From contig NZ_BDBI01000026.1 in NCBI RefSeq assembly GCF_001612905.1, forward strand, positions 124,001 through 188,000: DNA of 64,000 bases, in the 5' to 3' direction. The position numbers and the translations under genes are program-made. Below the pieces are notes generated by a model. The model searched no databases. It worked only from the letters and a program-made list of their open reading frames with translations, and was not told the origin of the DNA. Positions 53,988-62,780 of this stretch are shown here, in pieces (positions within the stretch are counted from its first letter, which is position 1; the number at the start of each line of letters is the position of its first letter). Source of the DNA: Nocardia ignorata NBRC 108230. Lineage in GTDB: Bacteria; Actinomycetota; Actinomycetes; Mycobacteriales; Mycobacteriaceae.

Positions 53988-56345
53988 GTGTTCGAATTCA
54001 CCAAGCGGCGCGGCCGCTGGGTGCTCGGTGTTTTCGCGGTGCTCGCGCTGGTGCTCGGAGCACTCGGCGCGACGCTGTTCGACCGGGTGGAGGGCGGCGG
54101 CTACACCGACAGCGGCAGCGAGTCCAGCCGGGCGCTCGACGTGCTGCGCGACGAATTCGGCCAGGGCCCACCGAATCTGGTGCTGCTGGTGGAAACCGAG
54201 GACTCGGTCGACGACCCCGAGTCCACCGCCGCCGCGACAGCGCTCGTCGCCAACCTGCAGGAACGCGCCGGTATCACCGACGTGTTGTCCTACTGGACGA
54301 CCCACCAGCCCGCGCTGCGCAGCCTCGACAACAAACAGGGCCTGATCGTGGCCACGGTCCTCGGCAGCGAACGCGAGATCGACGAACGGGTCGCCGCCGT
54401 CGCCGCCGATCTCGCGGGCACCCAGGGCGAACTGCGGGTCCGCGTGGGCGGTTTCGCGATGCTCATGCACGAGACCGTCGAACAGAGCAAGACCGACATC
54501 GTCAAGGGCGAGGCCATCGCGTTCCCGCTCACGCTGCTGGCGCTGCTGTTCGTGTTCGGTGGGCTGGTCGCGGCGAGCCTGCCGCTGCTGGTCGCCGTGG
54601 TCACCGTGCTGATGACGATGGGCACGCTGTGGTTGCTCGCGGTGTTCACCCCGCTCGCGGTCACCGCCACCAATGTGGCGACCCTGCTCGGGCTCGGCCT
54701 GGCCATCGACTACAGCCTGCTGATCGTCAACCGCTACCGCGACGAGCTCACCGAGGGCCGCGCCCCGGCCGACGCCGTGCGCGCCACCCTGCGCACGGCG
54801 GGCCGCACCGTCGCGTTCTCGGCGCTCACCGTCGCGGTGGCGCTGGCCGGTCTGGTGTTCTTCCCGCTGCTGGCCATCCGGTCGATGGGGTACGCGGGCG
54901 TGATCGTCGCGGGCCTGGCCGCCCTGGTCTCGCTGACCGTGCTGCCCGCGATCCTGCTGCTGCTCGGCACCAATATCGACCGTGGTCAGCTCGGTTGGTG
55001 GTTCCTGCGTGCGCCACGGCCCGCACCGGGCGAGGGCGCCTGGCACAAACTGGCCACCGCCGTCATGGGCAAACCGATCCCGATCGGGCTCGCCGTCGCC
55101 GCGGTGCTGTTGCTGCTGGGCACCCCGTTCCTCGGGGTGAAACTCGGCTTCCCGGACGAACGGGTGCTGCCTCCGTCGATGAACTCGCGGCAGGTCGCCG
55201 AGATCGTGCAGCGCGACTTCGGCGACAGCGACCAGGACACCCTGGTCGCGGTCCTGCCCGACAGTGCCTACAGCGCCGAGGGATTGGACGCCATCGCGCG
55301 CACGATGTCGGACCTGGACAATGTGCGCCGCGTCGACACCGCGACCGGCAGCTACGCCCAGGGCGGGCGGCTGGCCGAACCGACCGCGCTCAACGCCCGC
55401 TTCCGGGCCGAGCGGGCCGCCTACCTGTCGATCGTCCCGTCCACGGGTGACAGCCACGAACTCGGCACCCTGGTGGAACAGCTTCGCGCCCAGGAGGTTC
55501 CGAGCGAGATCCTGATCGGCGGGGTCGCGGCGGCCAATGTCGACTCGGTGAACGCCATCGAAGACGCCCTGCCGTGGGCCCTCGCCTTCGTGGTGATCCT
55601 GATGCTGATCGTGCTGTTCCTGCTCACCGGCAGCGTGGTGCTCCCGGTGCTCGCGGTGATCCTCAGCGCGCTCAGCCTCACCGCGACCTTCGGTGCGCTG
55701 GTCTGGATCTTCCAGGACGGGCATCTGTCGGGGGTCCTCGGCTTCACCGTCACCGGTGACCTCTCGGCCACCGTTCCGGTGATGCTGTTCGCCGCCGCGT
55801 TCGGCCTGGCGATGGACTACCAGGTGTTCCTGCTCTCGCGCATCCGCGAGGAATACGACCGCACCGGCAAGAACGAGGCGGCCGTCGCGCTCGGTCTGGA
55901 ACGGATCGGGCGCATCGTCACCGCGGCCGCCATCCTGATCTCGCTGGTGTTCCTCGGTTTCCTGGCCTCCGACATCACGTTCATGAAGGCGTTCGGCATC
56001 GGCTTGCCGCTGGCGGTGATCGTGGACGCCACCCTGGTTCGCGGGTTCCTGCTGCCCGCCGCGATGAAGGTGCTCGGCGAGGCCAACTGGTACGCACCGG
56101 ATTTCCTGCGCAGGCTGCACGACCGGTGGGGTCTCGACGAGGGTGGCTCGCGCGCGAATCACCCGGTACCGGTGCGTGATCCGCTCGGCGTCACCGGAAA
56201 GCCGACCGTCGAGGTGATCGACCCGCTCGCCCGCGCCGAGGCCGAGCGCGCCGCTGCCAAGGGTGACGACCCGCTCGCGCGCGCCGACGCCGAGCGTGCC
56301 GCTGCCAAGGGTGGCGAGGCGCTGGCGGGCGCCCGCGAGGAATGA
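53988..56345 (+). CDS. MMPL/RND-family membrane transporter
   Basis: A 785-residue protein with two repeats of the RND fold. Each half has a large external loop after TM1 followed by a five- or six-helix bundle. The proton-relay motifs GLGLAIDYSLLIVNRYRDEL and AFGLAMDYQVFLLSRIREEY are present. MmpL proteins export lipids and siderophores. The cytoplasmic C-terminus ends in two direct copies of a 16-residue unit (DPLARAEAERAAAKGD and DPLARADAERAAAKGG). GTG 53988 with AGGGG upstream is chosen over an upstream ATG. Substrate unknown. Confidence 0.88.
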   Translation: MFEFTKRRGRWVLGVFAVLALVLGALGATLFDRVEGGGYTDSGSESSRALDVLRDEFGQGPPNLVLLVETEDSVDDPESTAAATALVANLQERAGITDVLSYWTTHQPALRSLDNKQGLIVATVLGSEREIDERVAAVAADLAGTQGELRVRVGGFAMLMHETVEQSKTDIVKGEAIAFPLTLLALLFVFGGLVAASLPLLVAVVTVLMTMGTLWLLAVFTPLAVTATNVATLLGLGLAIDYSLLIVNRYRDELTEGRAPADAVRATLRTAGRTVAFSALTVAVALAGLVFFPLLAIRSMGYAGVIVAGLAALVSLTVLPAILLLLGTNIDRGQLGWWFLRAPRPAPGEGAWHKLATAVMGKPIPIGLAVAAVLLLLGTPFLGVKLGFPDERVLPPSMNSRQVAEIVQRDFGDSDQDTLVAVLPDSAYSAEGLDAIARTMSDLDNVRRVDTATGSYAQGGRLAEPTALNARFRAERAAYLSIVPSTGDSHELGTLVEQLRAQEVPSEILIGGVAAANVDSVNAIEDALPWALAFVVILMLIVLFLLTGSVVLPVLAVILSALSLTATFGALVWIFQDGHLSGVLGFTVTGDLSATVPVMLFAAAFGLAMDYQVFLLSRIREEYDRTGKNEAAVALGLERIGRIVTAAAILISLVFLGFLASDITFMKAFGIGLPLAVIVDATLVRGFLLPAAMKVLGEANWYAPDFLRRLHDRWGLDEGGSRANHPVPVRDPLGVTGKPTVEVIDPLARAEAERAAAKGDDPLARADAERAAAKGGEALAGAREE

Positions 56346-56349
56346 GCCG

Positions 56350-56380
56350 AACGGGGCGGCCGGGCAACGGCCGCCCCGTT
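56350..56380. terminator. Bidirectional terminator
   Basis: AACGGGGCGGCCG (56350-56362) pairs with CGGCCGCCCCGTT (56368-56380) around GGCAA, between convergent MMPL and SDR genes. Confidence 0.85.
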
Positions 56381-56386
56381 CCCGTC

Positions 56387-57151
56387 TCAGATTCCGCCGG
56401 TGGCCAGCAACCCGCCGTCGACGCGGACACAGTCGCCGGTGATCCAGGACGCCTCGTCCGACACCAGGAAGGTGATCAGGCGCGCCACGTCCTCTGGGGA
56501 GCCCAGGCGCTTCATCGGGTACACGCTCGCCGCCCGTTCCTCGTCGGCGGAGAACAGGGCGTCGGCGAACTTGGTCTTCACCACACCGGGAGCGACCGCG
56601 TTCACCCGGATGTTCGGGCCGAGCTGCCACGCCAGCTCCTCGGTGAGCCGGATCAGCGCCGCCTTGGAGGCGCCGTAGGCCGAGATCACCCCCGAGGAGC
56701 GGATACCGGCCACGCTCGCCACGTTCACCACCGCACCGCCGTGCTCAGCCATCCACGCCTTGTAGGCCTGCTGGACATAGCCGAGCGCGGCCACGACGTT
56801 CACGTCGAAGATCTTGCTCACCGCACCGAGATCGGCGTCCATCAGCGCACCGAACACCGGGTTGATCCCGGTGTTGTTGATCAGGATGTCGAGCGAACCG
56901 AACTCGGTGACCGCCCGGGACACGGCCTCGGCCCGTGCGTCGGCATCACCGGAGTTGCCCGCGACGGTGCTCACTTGACCCTTGTGCCCGAGGGCGCGCA
57001 ACTCCTGCGCGGCGGCTTCCAGCGGTTCGGGTTTGCGAGCGGTGATCAGCACATTCGCGCCCGCACGCAGCAGTTCGGCGGCCGTCGCCAAGCCGATGCC
57101 CCGGCTGGCGCCGGTGACGAGAGCGGTACGGCCAACTAGATCGGTAGTCAT
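56387..57151 (-). CDS. Short-chain dehydrogenase/reductase
   Basis: A 254-residue classical SDR. The cofactor motif is ALVTGASRGIGLAT, DILINNTGIN is the NNAG-like motif, and the active site is Ser in NVASVAGIRSSG and the YxxxK of AYGASKAALIRL. The ending ASWITGDCVRVDGG is typical of the family. ARKP after the second beta strand suggests NADP preference. The ATG at 57151 starts MTTDLVGRTAL; the upstream extension is not supported. Substrate unknown. Confidence 0.92.
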   Translation of the reverse strand: MTTDLVGRTALVTGASRGIGLATAAELLRAGANVLITARKPEPLEAAAQELRALGHKGQVSTVAGNSGDADARAEAVSRAVTEFGSLDILINNTGINPVFGALMDADLGAVSKIFDVNVVAALGYVQQAYKAWMAEHGGAVVNVASVAGIRSSGVISAYGASKAALIRLTEELAWQLGPNIRVNAVAPGVVKTKFADALFSADEERAASVYPMKRLGSPEDVARLITFLVSDEASWITGDCVRVDGGLLATGGI

Positions 57152-57300
57152 GCGACGAGAGTAACCACGCTCACATCCGTCGGCGCCAGGTTCGAGGCGC
57201 CGGCGGCGGGGCGGTAAAATAAGTAGTTCTTGCCGGAACCGTCGGTGCACCATGGAGACGGTTCGGCGACCATCTGCTTTCGACATCGAGGAGAAGCTCT

Positions 57301-58932
<1,632 letters not shown>

Positions 58933-58965
58933 GTTGAGCGGCCTTCGGCCAGGAGATCGGTGTGT

Positions 58966-58988
58966 CGCGAGGGAACTCGCGGGGTTTT
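58966..58988 (+). terminator. Terminator after ABC-F gene
   Basis: CGCGAG (58966-58971), GGAA loop, CTCGCG (58976-58981), then GGG and TTTT. Short but canonical form. Confidence 0.7.
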
Positions 58989-59012
58989 CGTGAGGTTCGT
59001 CACTGTTTTCCG

Positions 59013-59041
59013 TTGATCACCGGGTGCGGAGTGTCTAGCCT
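59013..59041 (+). promoter_or_regulatory. Putative SigA-type promoter
   Basis: TTGATC (59013-59018) and TAGCCT (59036-59041) are separated by 17 bp, close to the actinobacterial vegetative consensus. The start point would be about 25 bp before the ATG at 59074, leaving room for the CGGAGGAAGCC ribosome site. Confidence 0.65.
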
Positions 59042-59073
59042 GGAATGAGCTGCTCGGCGACTCGGAGGAAGCC

Positions 59074-59343
59074 ATGAGCGACAGTGCGAGACAGGCCGCT
59101 CGATCGGCCAAGGCAACATCGACAGGTAAGACCGCGCTGGGGAAGGGCACCCGGGTCACGGGCAAGTCCCGTGACAGGCTGCAGTCCCAGCTGAAGAAGC
59201 AGTACGAGGCGGGTGCCAGCATCCGCTCCCTGGCCAGGGCGACCGGCCGCTCGTACGGCTTCATTCACAATGTGCTGGTCGAATCGCATGTCGAGCTGCG
59301 CGGCCGCGGCGGTGCCAACCGCCGCAAGAATCCTGCCGATTGA
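59074..59343 (+). CDS. Small helix-turn-helix protein (Rv1473A-like)
   Basis: An 89-residue basic protein. The first 45 residues are Lys/Ser/Thr-rich and probably disordered; the HTH is SQLKKQYEAGASIRSLARATG followed by RSYGFIHNVLVESHVELRGR, with a basic tail GGANRRKNPAD. Position after the ABC-F gene matches M. tuberculosis Rv1473A, a short putative regulator. GGAGGAAG before the ATG is a strong ribosome site. The stop abuts the convergent ATP-grasp stop (TGATCA). Confidence 0.82.
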   Translation: MSDSARQAARSAKATSTGKTALGKGTRVTGKSRDRLQSQLKKQYEAGASIRSLARATGRSYGFIHNVLVESHVELRGRGGANRRKNPAD

Positions 59344-60303
59344 TCACCAGCCGGGTACCGCCCCGTCACCCTGCACCAGCAGATTCGCCAGGCTGGTGAA
59401 CAGGGGCAGTCCCGTCTTGATCTCCAGGTAGGCGAACTGGCCCTGCGGATTCACCTCGAGGAAGTAGTACTCGCCGTCGACGCCCAAGCGCAGGTCGACC
59501 ACGCCGAAACTCAGGCCGAGCGCGCCCATCAGGGTGGCCAGCGACTTGCTCACCGAAGCGGGCAGCCGGTCGGGGGCGAACGCCACCGAGGTGTCGAGCC
59601 GCGAATCGACCCGGCCGACACCCGCCTGTGAATCGATGCGCACCGCCCATTCGACGCCGTCGACCCACACCACCCGCAGATCGCAGGTGGCGTCCACATA
59701 ATCCTGGAAGGTCGTCGGCGTCGAACGGATCGATGTGAGCCGGCCCAGCTCGGGCCGGGTGATGATGCGTGTCTCGGAGAACTCGCCACGGCTCGTGCCG
59801 GTGCGTTTGTAAACCACGGGCACCGACCGGGATTCGACGAAACTGCGGGCTTCGTCCGGGTCGTTGGTGACGAGCGTTTCCGGGACGGCGAAACCGGCCC
59901 GGTGTGCCGTTTCGAGCTGCACGATCTTGCGGCTCGCGGTGCGTTCGGCGGCCGGGTCGTTCACCCAGTAGGCCGGGATCGACCACAGCATTCCCTGCAG
60001 GAAACCGTCGCATTCGGCTTGGCGGAATTCGTCGTCGGCGGCGCGCACGCCGTGCGGGACGCGGCACGGGTGCGGCCTGCGCCACCACACCGCGCGTACG
60101 TCGTCCAGGCCGTGCACATGCGACAACGCCCGATTGGTTCCGGCCTTGTCGAGACGGAAACTGCCTGTCTCGGAAGGGAAGTCGCGCAGGTCGAGCCGGA
60201 TGGGATCGATGCGGTGGTGCTCGCGCAACGTGACGGCCAGTGCGTCGGCGTGCAGGTCGTCGGTTTCGGAGACGATGAGCACCGCGTCGGTCGCGCGTTC
60301 CAT
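59344..60303 (-). CDS. MvdC/MvdD-type ATP-grasp ligase (candidate graspetide maturase)
   Basis: A 319-residue ATP-grasp enzyme. The pre-ATP-grasp domain (1-115) has LIVSETDDLHADAL and the family-specific VWWRRPHP (72-79). The core has ERTASRKIVQLETAHRAG (120-137), IPETL-like AVPETLVTNDP (139-149), an ATP-binding Lys at 166 (VVYKRTGT), DYVDATCDLRVVWVDG (201-216), VDLRLGVDGEYYFLEVNPQG (269-288) and EIKTGLPLFTSLANLL (294-309). This set is that of ligases that make omega-ester or omega-amide side-chain links in ribosomal peptides (microviridin and relatives). The preceding 138-residue gene on the same strand, 16 bp away, is the candidate substrate. The ATG at 60303 has no good ribosome site, so coupling is likely. 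Confidence 0.85.
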   Translation of the reverse strand: MERATDAVLIVSETDDLHADALAVTLREHHRIDPIRLDLRDFPSETGSFRLDKAGTNRALSHVHGLDDVRAVWWRRPHPCRVPHGVRAADDEFRQAECDGFLQGMLWSIPAYWVNDPAAERTASRKIVQLETAHRAGFAVPETLVTNDPDEARSFVESRSVPVVYKRTGTSRGEFSETRIITRPELGRLTSIRSTPTTFQDYVDATCDLRVVWVDGVEWAVRIDSQAGVGRVDSRLDTSVAFAPDRLPASVSKSLATLMGALGLSFGVVDLRLGVDGEYYFLEVNPQGQFAYLEIKTGLPLFTSLANLLVQGDGAVPGW

Positions 60304-60319
60304 GACTGTGTCGGCCGTT

Positions 60320-60736
60320 TCAGTCGAGACTGTCGCAGTTGATGCCGTCGTGGAAGGTGAACGTCGCCCCGGAGGTGCCGCCACGCTCGGCGATCCGCAG
60401 TTTCGCCGCCCAGCTGCGGGTGGCTTCGGCGAGCTGCTCGTCGCCGAGGGCCTCCGACGGTGCCGGGGCCAGCGTGATGGGTCGTTCGACGAGTTCCACG
60501 CGCATCCGGCGGGTGAAATCCGCGGTGGCGCCGGGCCGGATGTCGACCTGCACCTGCCGCCCCTCCGCCGCGCGCTCCTCGGTGAGCCGCAGGATATCGC
60601 GACGATCGAAGGTCCAGGTCCCGCCGTCGACGCGGACCGAGACATCGCGCTCGGACTCGGCCACCAGCTGTCCGCGCAAGGCGGGGCCCCGGCTTCGGGA
60701 CGGCGCGGTAGCGGGGAGGTGGATGGCGTCGGTCAT
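60320..60736 (-). CDS. Candidate ATP-grasp substrate (putative graspetide precursor)
   Basis: A 138-residue protein of no recognised family. Residues about 18-86 look like a small beta-barrel (RGQLVAESERDVSVRVDGGT, WTFDRRDILRL, GRQVQVDIRPG, RRMRVELVER). Residues 98-115 form a probable helix (GDEQLAEATRSWAAKLRI). The last 20 residues end in TFTFHDGINCDSLD, with Thr/Ser hydroxyls and Asp carboxylates, the partners linked in graspetides. A leader domain, helix and C-terminal core would suit a RiPP precursor, but known core motifs (TxKxPSD and similar) are absent. GGAG lies 9 bp before the ATG and TATGAT (60804-60799) is a good -10 box. A non-precursor partner protein is the alternative. Confidence 0.65.
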   Translation of the reverse strand: MTDAIHLPATAPSRSRGPALRGQLVAESERDVSVRVDGGTWTFDRRDILRLTEERAAEGRQVQVDIRPGATADFTRRMRVELVERPITLAPAPSEALGDEQLAEATRSWAAKLRIAERGGTSGATFTFHDGINCDSLD

Positions 60737-61021
60737 GGGGACTCACTCCGATCTTCTCGTCTGCTCGCGATTTGCCAGAACCCCTCTAGGCGCTTCGGAT
60801 CATAACGTGAGCGAACCTTTCACCGAGGGTGTTCGCGAGATTTACGGAGCGCCGGGCAAACCGCCGAGCGGCGCGTGATCGCCTAGCAGGACGAGAATTT
60901 CGGGCAACCGCAGTGCGCGCAGGTATCCGACACGGGCAATCGATCAGCAAACGAAAACAACAACGGCGCGACAGGCACCCCGGCGAAGTTGCCGACCGAT
61001 ACCTGCCGCGCCGCCTGCTAT
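60737..61021. other. Intergenic region upstream of the candidate RiPP operon
   Basis: Contains the likely promoter of the minus-strand operon: TATGAT at 60804-60799 with about 60 bp of 5' leader. No clear -35 box is seen. The remainder (60830-61020) shows no convincing gene; short frames are compositionally ordinary. It ends at the dispersed hairpin repeat. Confidence 0.5.
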
Positions 61022-61076
61022 GTCCCGGTTCTCGGCCCCCCGGGCCGAGAACCCGCGGCGCCAGCCGCTATGTCAC
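61022..61076 (+). repeat. Dispersed hairpin repeat, copy 2
   Basis: GTCCC, then a perfect 12-bp stem (GGTTCTCGGCCC 61027-61038 with GGGCCGAGAACC 61042-61053) and CCC loop, then CGCGGCGCCAGCCGC (61054-61068) and TATGTCAC. Compare copy 1 at 28736-28789. An 8-bp direct repeat GCTATGTC (61017-61024 and 61067-61074) flanks the hairpin. The right end overlaps the stop codon of the thioesterase gene. Confidence 0.6.
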
Positions 61077-61492
61077 AGCCCGAGGATGTCGGGGTTCTCG
61101 GCGAGGGAGCGGAAGTGGCCTGCGGGGTCGGCGACGAGTCGGCGGGTTGTCAGGTCCATCGCGCCCGCGGTGACGGTGATCTCGGCGGCGACAGTGCCGT
61201 CGAGTTTGATGATCTGGTGGTGGAAGCGAAACACCTTCTCGCCGTCGCGCCAGTCGAAGGCGCAGGTCACGGTGACCTCGTCGCCGCCGCGCAGTTCGCG
61301 CTTGTACTTGATCGTCGACTCGAGCACCTCCGCGCCGATACCGCTGGCGATGAACTTGTCCTGCGGGATCCCCGCCGCGCGCAGCAGTTCCCAGCGCGCG
61401 TGCTCGCCGTACTGGTGGTAGACGGCGTGGTTCAGGTGGCCTTGGGTGTCGAGCTCGTAGCCGCGGACGAGGACCGGTACCGAGAACGTCAT
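61073..61492 (-). CDS. Acyl-CoA thioesterase, hotdog fold
   Basis: A 139-residue 4HBT-type thioesterase. The motif RGYELDTQGHLNHAVYHQYGEHARW holds the catalytic Asp and the GHxN segment (split here: ELDTQGHLNHAVY), and FDWRDGEKVFRFHHQI is the central strand region. It hydrolyses acyl-CoA thioesters of unknown chain length. The ATG at 61492 gives the normal family start; an ATG at 61552 would add 20 unconserved residues. Its stop lies within the hairpin repeat. Confidence 0.82.
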   Translation of the reverse strand: MTFSVPVLVRGYELDTQGHLNHAVYHQYGEHARWELLRAAGIPQDKFIASGIGAEVLESTIKYKRELRGGDEVTVTCAFDWRDGEKVFRFHHQIIKLDGTVAAEITVTAGAMDLTTRRLVADPAGHFRSLAENPDILGL

Positions 61493-61574
61493 ACAGCGTA
61501 CAACCGGCGCCTTCGCGCGGAATGTTCCCGATTCCGGTGCAACCTCGGCCACATTCGCGTCACCGGCGTATAGG

Positions 61575-62066
61575 TCAGCGGCGCTGGGCGTTTCGTTCGG
61601 CTGTCCATGCGGGCGCGTCGATGAAGTAGTTGTCGAATTCCGCCTGGGCGGCGAGGAATTCGGTGTGCTCCGCCGTGCCCTTCGCGAGCCGGTCGAGCAG
61701 GCGGAAGTACTCGAATCGCTGCACGCCCGGCATCAGCGCGATGAGGATGCGGGCTCCGCTGTCGGGTGTGGCGCCGAAGGCGTGCGGCATCCGGCGGGGG
61801 ACGACGAGCGATCCGCCCGCGCCCACGGTGAGGATGCGGTCGCCCGCCATCACCTGCAGCTCGCCGTCGGCGACGTAGAACAGCTCGTCGGAGCGGGTGT
61901 GATAGTGCGGCGCGGCCCCGTCGGCGCCCTGGCCGAGGGTCACTTCCACGGTGCTCACCGTGCCGTCGCTTGCGTCGGAATCGGTGAGCAGTCGCACGCG
62001 GACGGCGTCGGTGCCCAGTGTCTCGGCGTCCTCGGGCAGGCAGAGGGCGATATCGCGTGTGTCCAT
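61575..62066 (-). CDS. Cupin-domain protein
   Basis: A 163-residue single cupin. The metal-site motif is PHYHTRSDELFYVADGELQV with His, His and Glu, and the second motif is VVPRRMPHAFGATPDSG with the last His. The C-terminal helix region (FEYFRLLDRLAKGTAEHTEF) is of the type seen in quercetinase-like and other small dioxygenases. Divergent from a MarR gene with only 65 bp between, so joint control is likely. The ATG at 62066 is used. Confidence 0.82.
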   Translation of the reverse strand: MDTRDIALCLPEDAETLGTDAVRVRLLTDSDASDGTVSTVEVTLGQGADGAAPHYHTRSDELFYVADGELQVMAGDRILTVGAGGSLVVPRRMPHAFGATPDSGARILIALMPGVQRFEYFRLLDRLAKGTAEHTEFLAAQAEFDNYFIDAPAWTAERNAQRR

Positions 62067-62106
62067 GACGGTTCCGTTCGTCGGTTGATAATTCGCTATC
62101 GAACTA

Positions 62107-62120
62107 TATTCCGTCGAATA
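62107..62120. promoter_or_regulatory. Candidate MarR operator TATTC-CGTC-GAATA
   Basis: A 5-4-5 inverted repeat in the AT-rich 65-bp space between divergent cupin and MarR genes, 11 bp before the MarR ATG. A wider, imperfect symmetry (CTATCGAAC and GTCGAATAG) surrounds it. Confidence 0.5.
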
Positions 62121-62131
62121 GAATCCTGTCC

Positions 62132-62677
62132 ATGGATGATTCGACCGCCGATGCCGTGGATGCGATCGCCGCACAGTGGCGCCGCGAACGCCCCGACCTC
62201 GACCTGGCGGCGATGGCGGTGTTCGGCAGGCTCGGCCGACTGCTGAACGTCGCCACGGCCCGTATCGAATCCGTGTTCACCGCGCACGGGTTGCAGCGCG
62301 GGGAGTTCGATGTGCTTGCCGCACTTCGCCGTTCGGGTGCGCCGTTCGAACTCAACCCCTCGGTGCTCGCGGACACCCTGATGCTGTCGCGTGCGGGCAT
62401 GACCGGGCGGATCGACCGGCTGGAGGCGGCGGGGCTGGTGCGGCGCATCGCGGATCGGGTGGATCGGCGGGCCGTGCGGGTGGCGCTCACCGAGGAGGGC
62501 CGAGAACTGGTCGACCGGGTCGTCGTCGCGCACACCGAGAACGAGACGGCCATGCTGTCGGTGCTGGACCGCGACGATCAGGTAGCGCTCGACAGGATCG
62601 CGCGAAAGCTTTTGGGAGAGTGGGAGAGCGGACCCGATCCCACTCCGGGGGATAGAGGTCCGCGGTCTTCCCGCTGA
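62132..62677 (+). CDS. MarR-family transcriptional regulator
   Basis: A 181-residue MarR protein. HTH: LNPSVLADTLMLSRAGMTGR followed by IDRLEAAGLVRRIADRVDRR; wing: AVRVALTEEGRELVDRVVVA. The N-terminal helices (AVFGRLGRLLNVATARIESV) form the dimer. It is divergent from the cupin gene and probably represses it; the cupin product may act on the regulator's ligand. The C-terminus has a Pro/Gly/Arg tail. Confidence 0.88.
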   Translation: MDDSTADAVDAIAAQWRRERPDLDLAAMAVFGRLGRLLNVATARIESVFTAHGLQRGEFDVLAALRRSGAPFELNPSVLADTLMLSRAGMTGRIDRLEAAGLVRRIADRVDRRAVRVALTEEGRELVDRVVVAHTENETAMLSVLDRDDQVALDRIARKLLGEWESGPDPTPGDRGPRSSR

Positions 62678-62686
62678 GCGCTCGGG

Positions 62687-62763
62687 TGGCCATGGAGGCG
62701 GGAATCGAACCCGCGGCATCCGTCCTGCGGAAGTCGGCGCTCTACCTACTGAGCTACTCCATG
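62687..62763 (-). tRNA. tRNA-like gene with apparent 8-nt anticodon loop, possibly Arg (CCG)
   Basis: On the minus strand: acceptor CATGGAG/CTCCATG (7 bp, perfect), TA at 8-9, D arm GCTC-AGTAGGTA-GAGC, T arm GCGGG-TTCGATT-CCCGC (perfect), variable loop ATGCC, discriminator G and encoded CCA. The anticodon arm is irregular: CCGAC and GACGG pair with one A-A mismatch around an 8-nt loop TTCCGCAG, one base more than normal. Taking T at 33, the anticodon would be CCG. Length is 77 nt with CCA, one over standard. It may be a functional variant, a pseudogene, or a suppressor-like tRNA. Confidence 0.6.
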
Positions 62764-62780
62764 GCCGAGTCGAGCCTAGC

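Noticed and set aside
53601..56630. A 1009-codon open frame on the minus strand across the MMPL gene
   Set aside because: It lies antisense to a gene with clear transporter motifs, has Arg/Gln/His/Gly-rich translation without domains, and is a by-product of high GC third-codon positions.
60829..61173. Small plus-strand frame opposite the candidate RiPP promoter region
   Set aside because: Arg/Gly-rich translation crossing the hairpin repeat and the thioesterase gene, no ribosome site; not a plausible second precursor.
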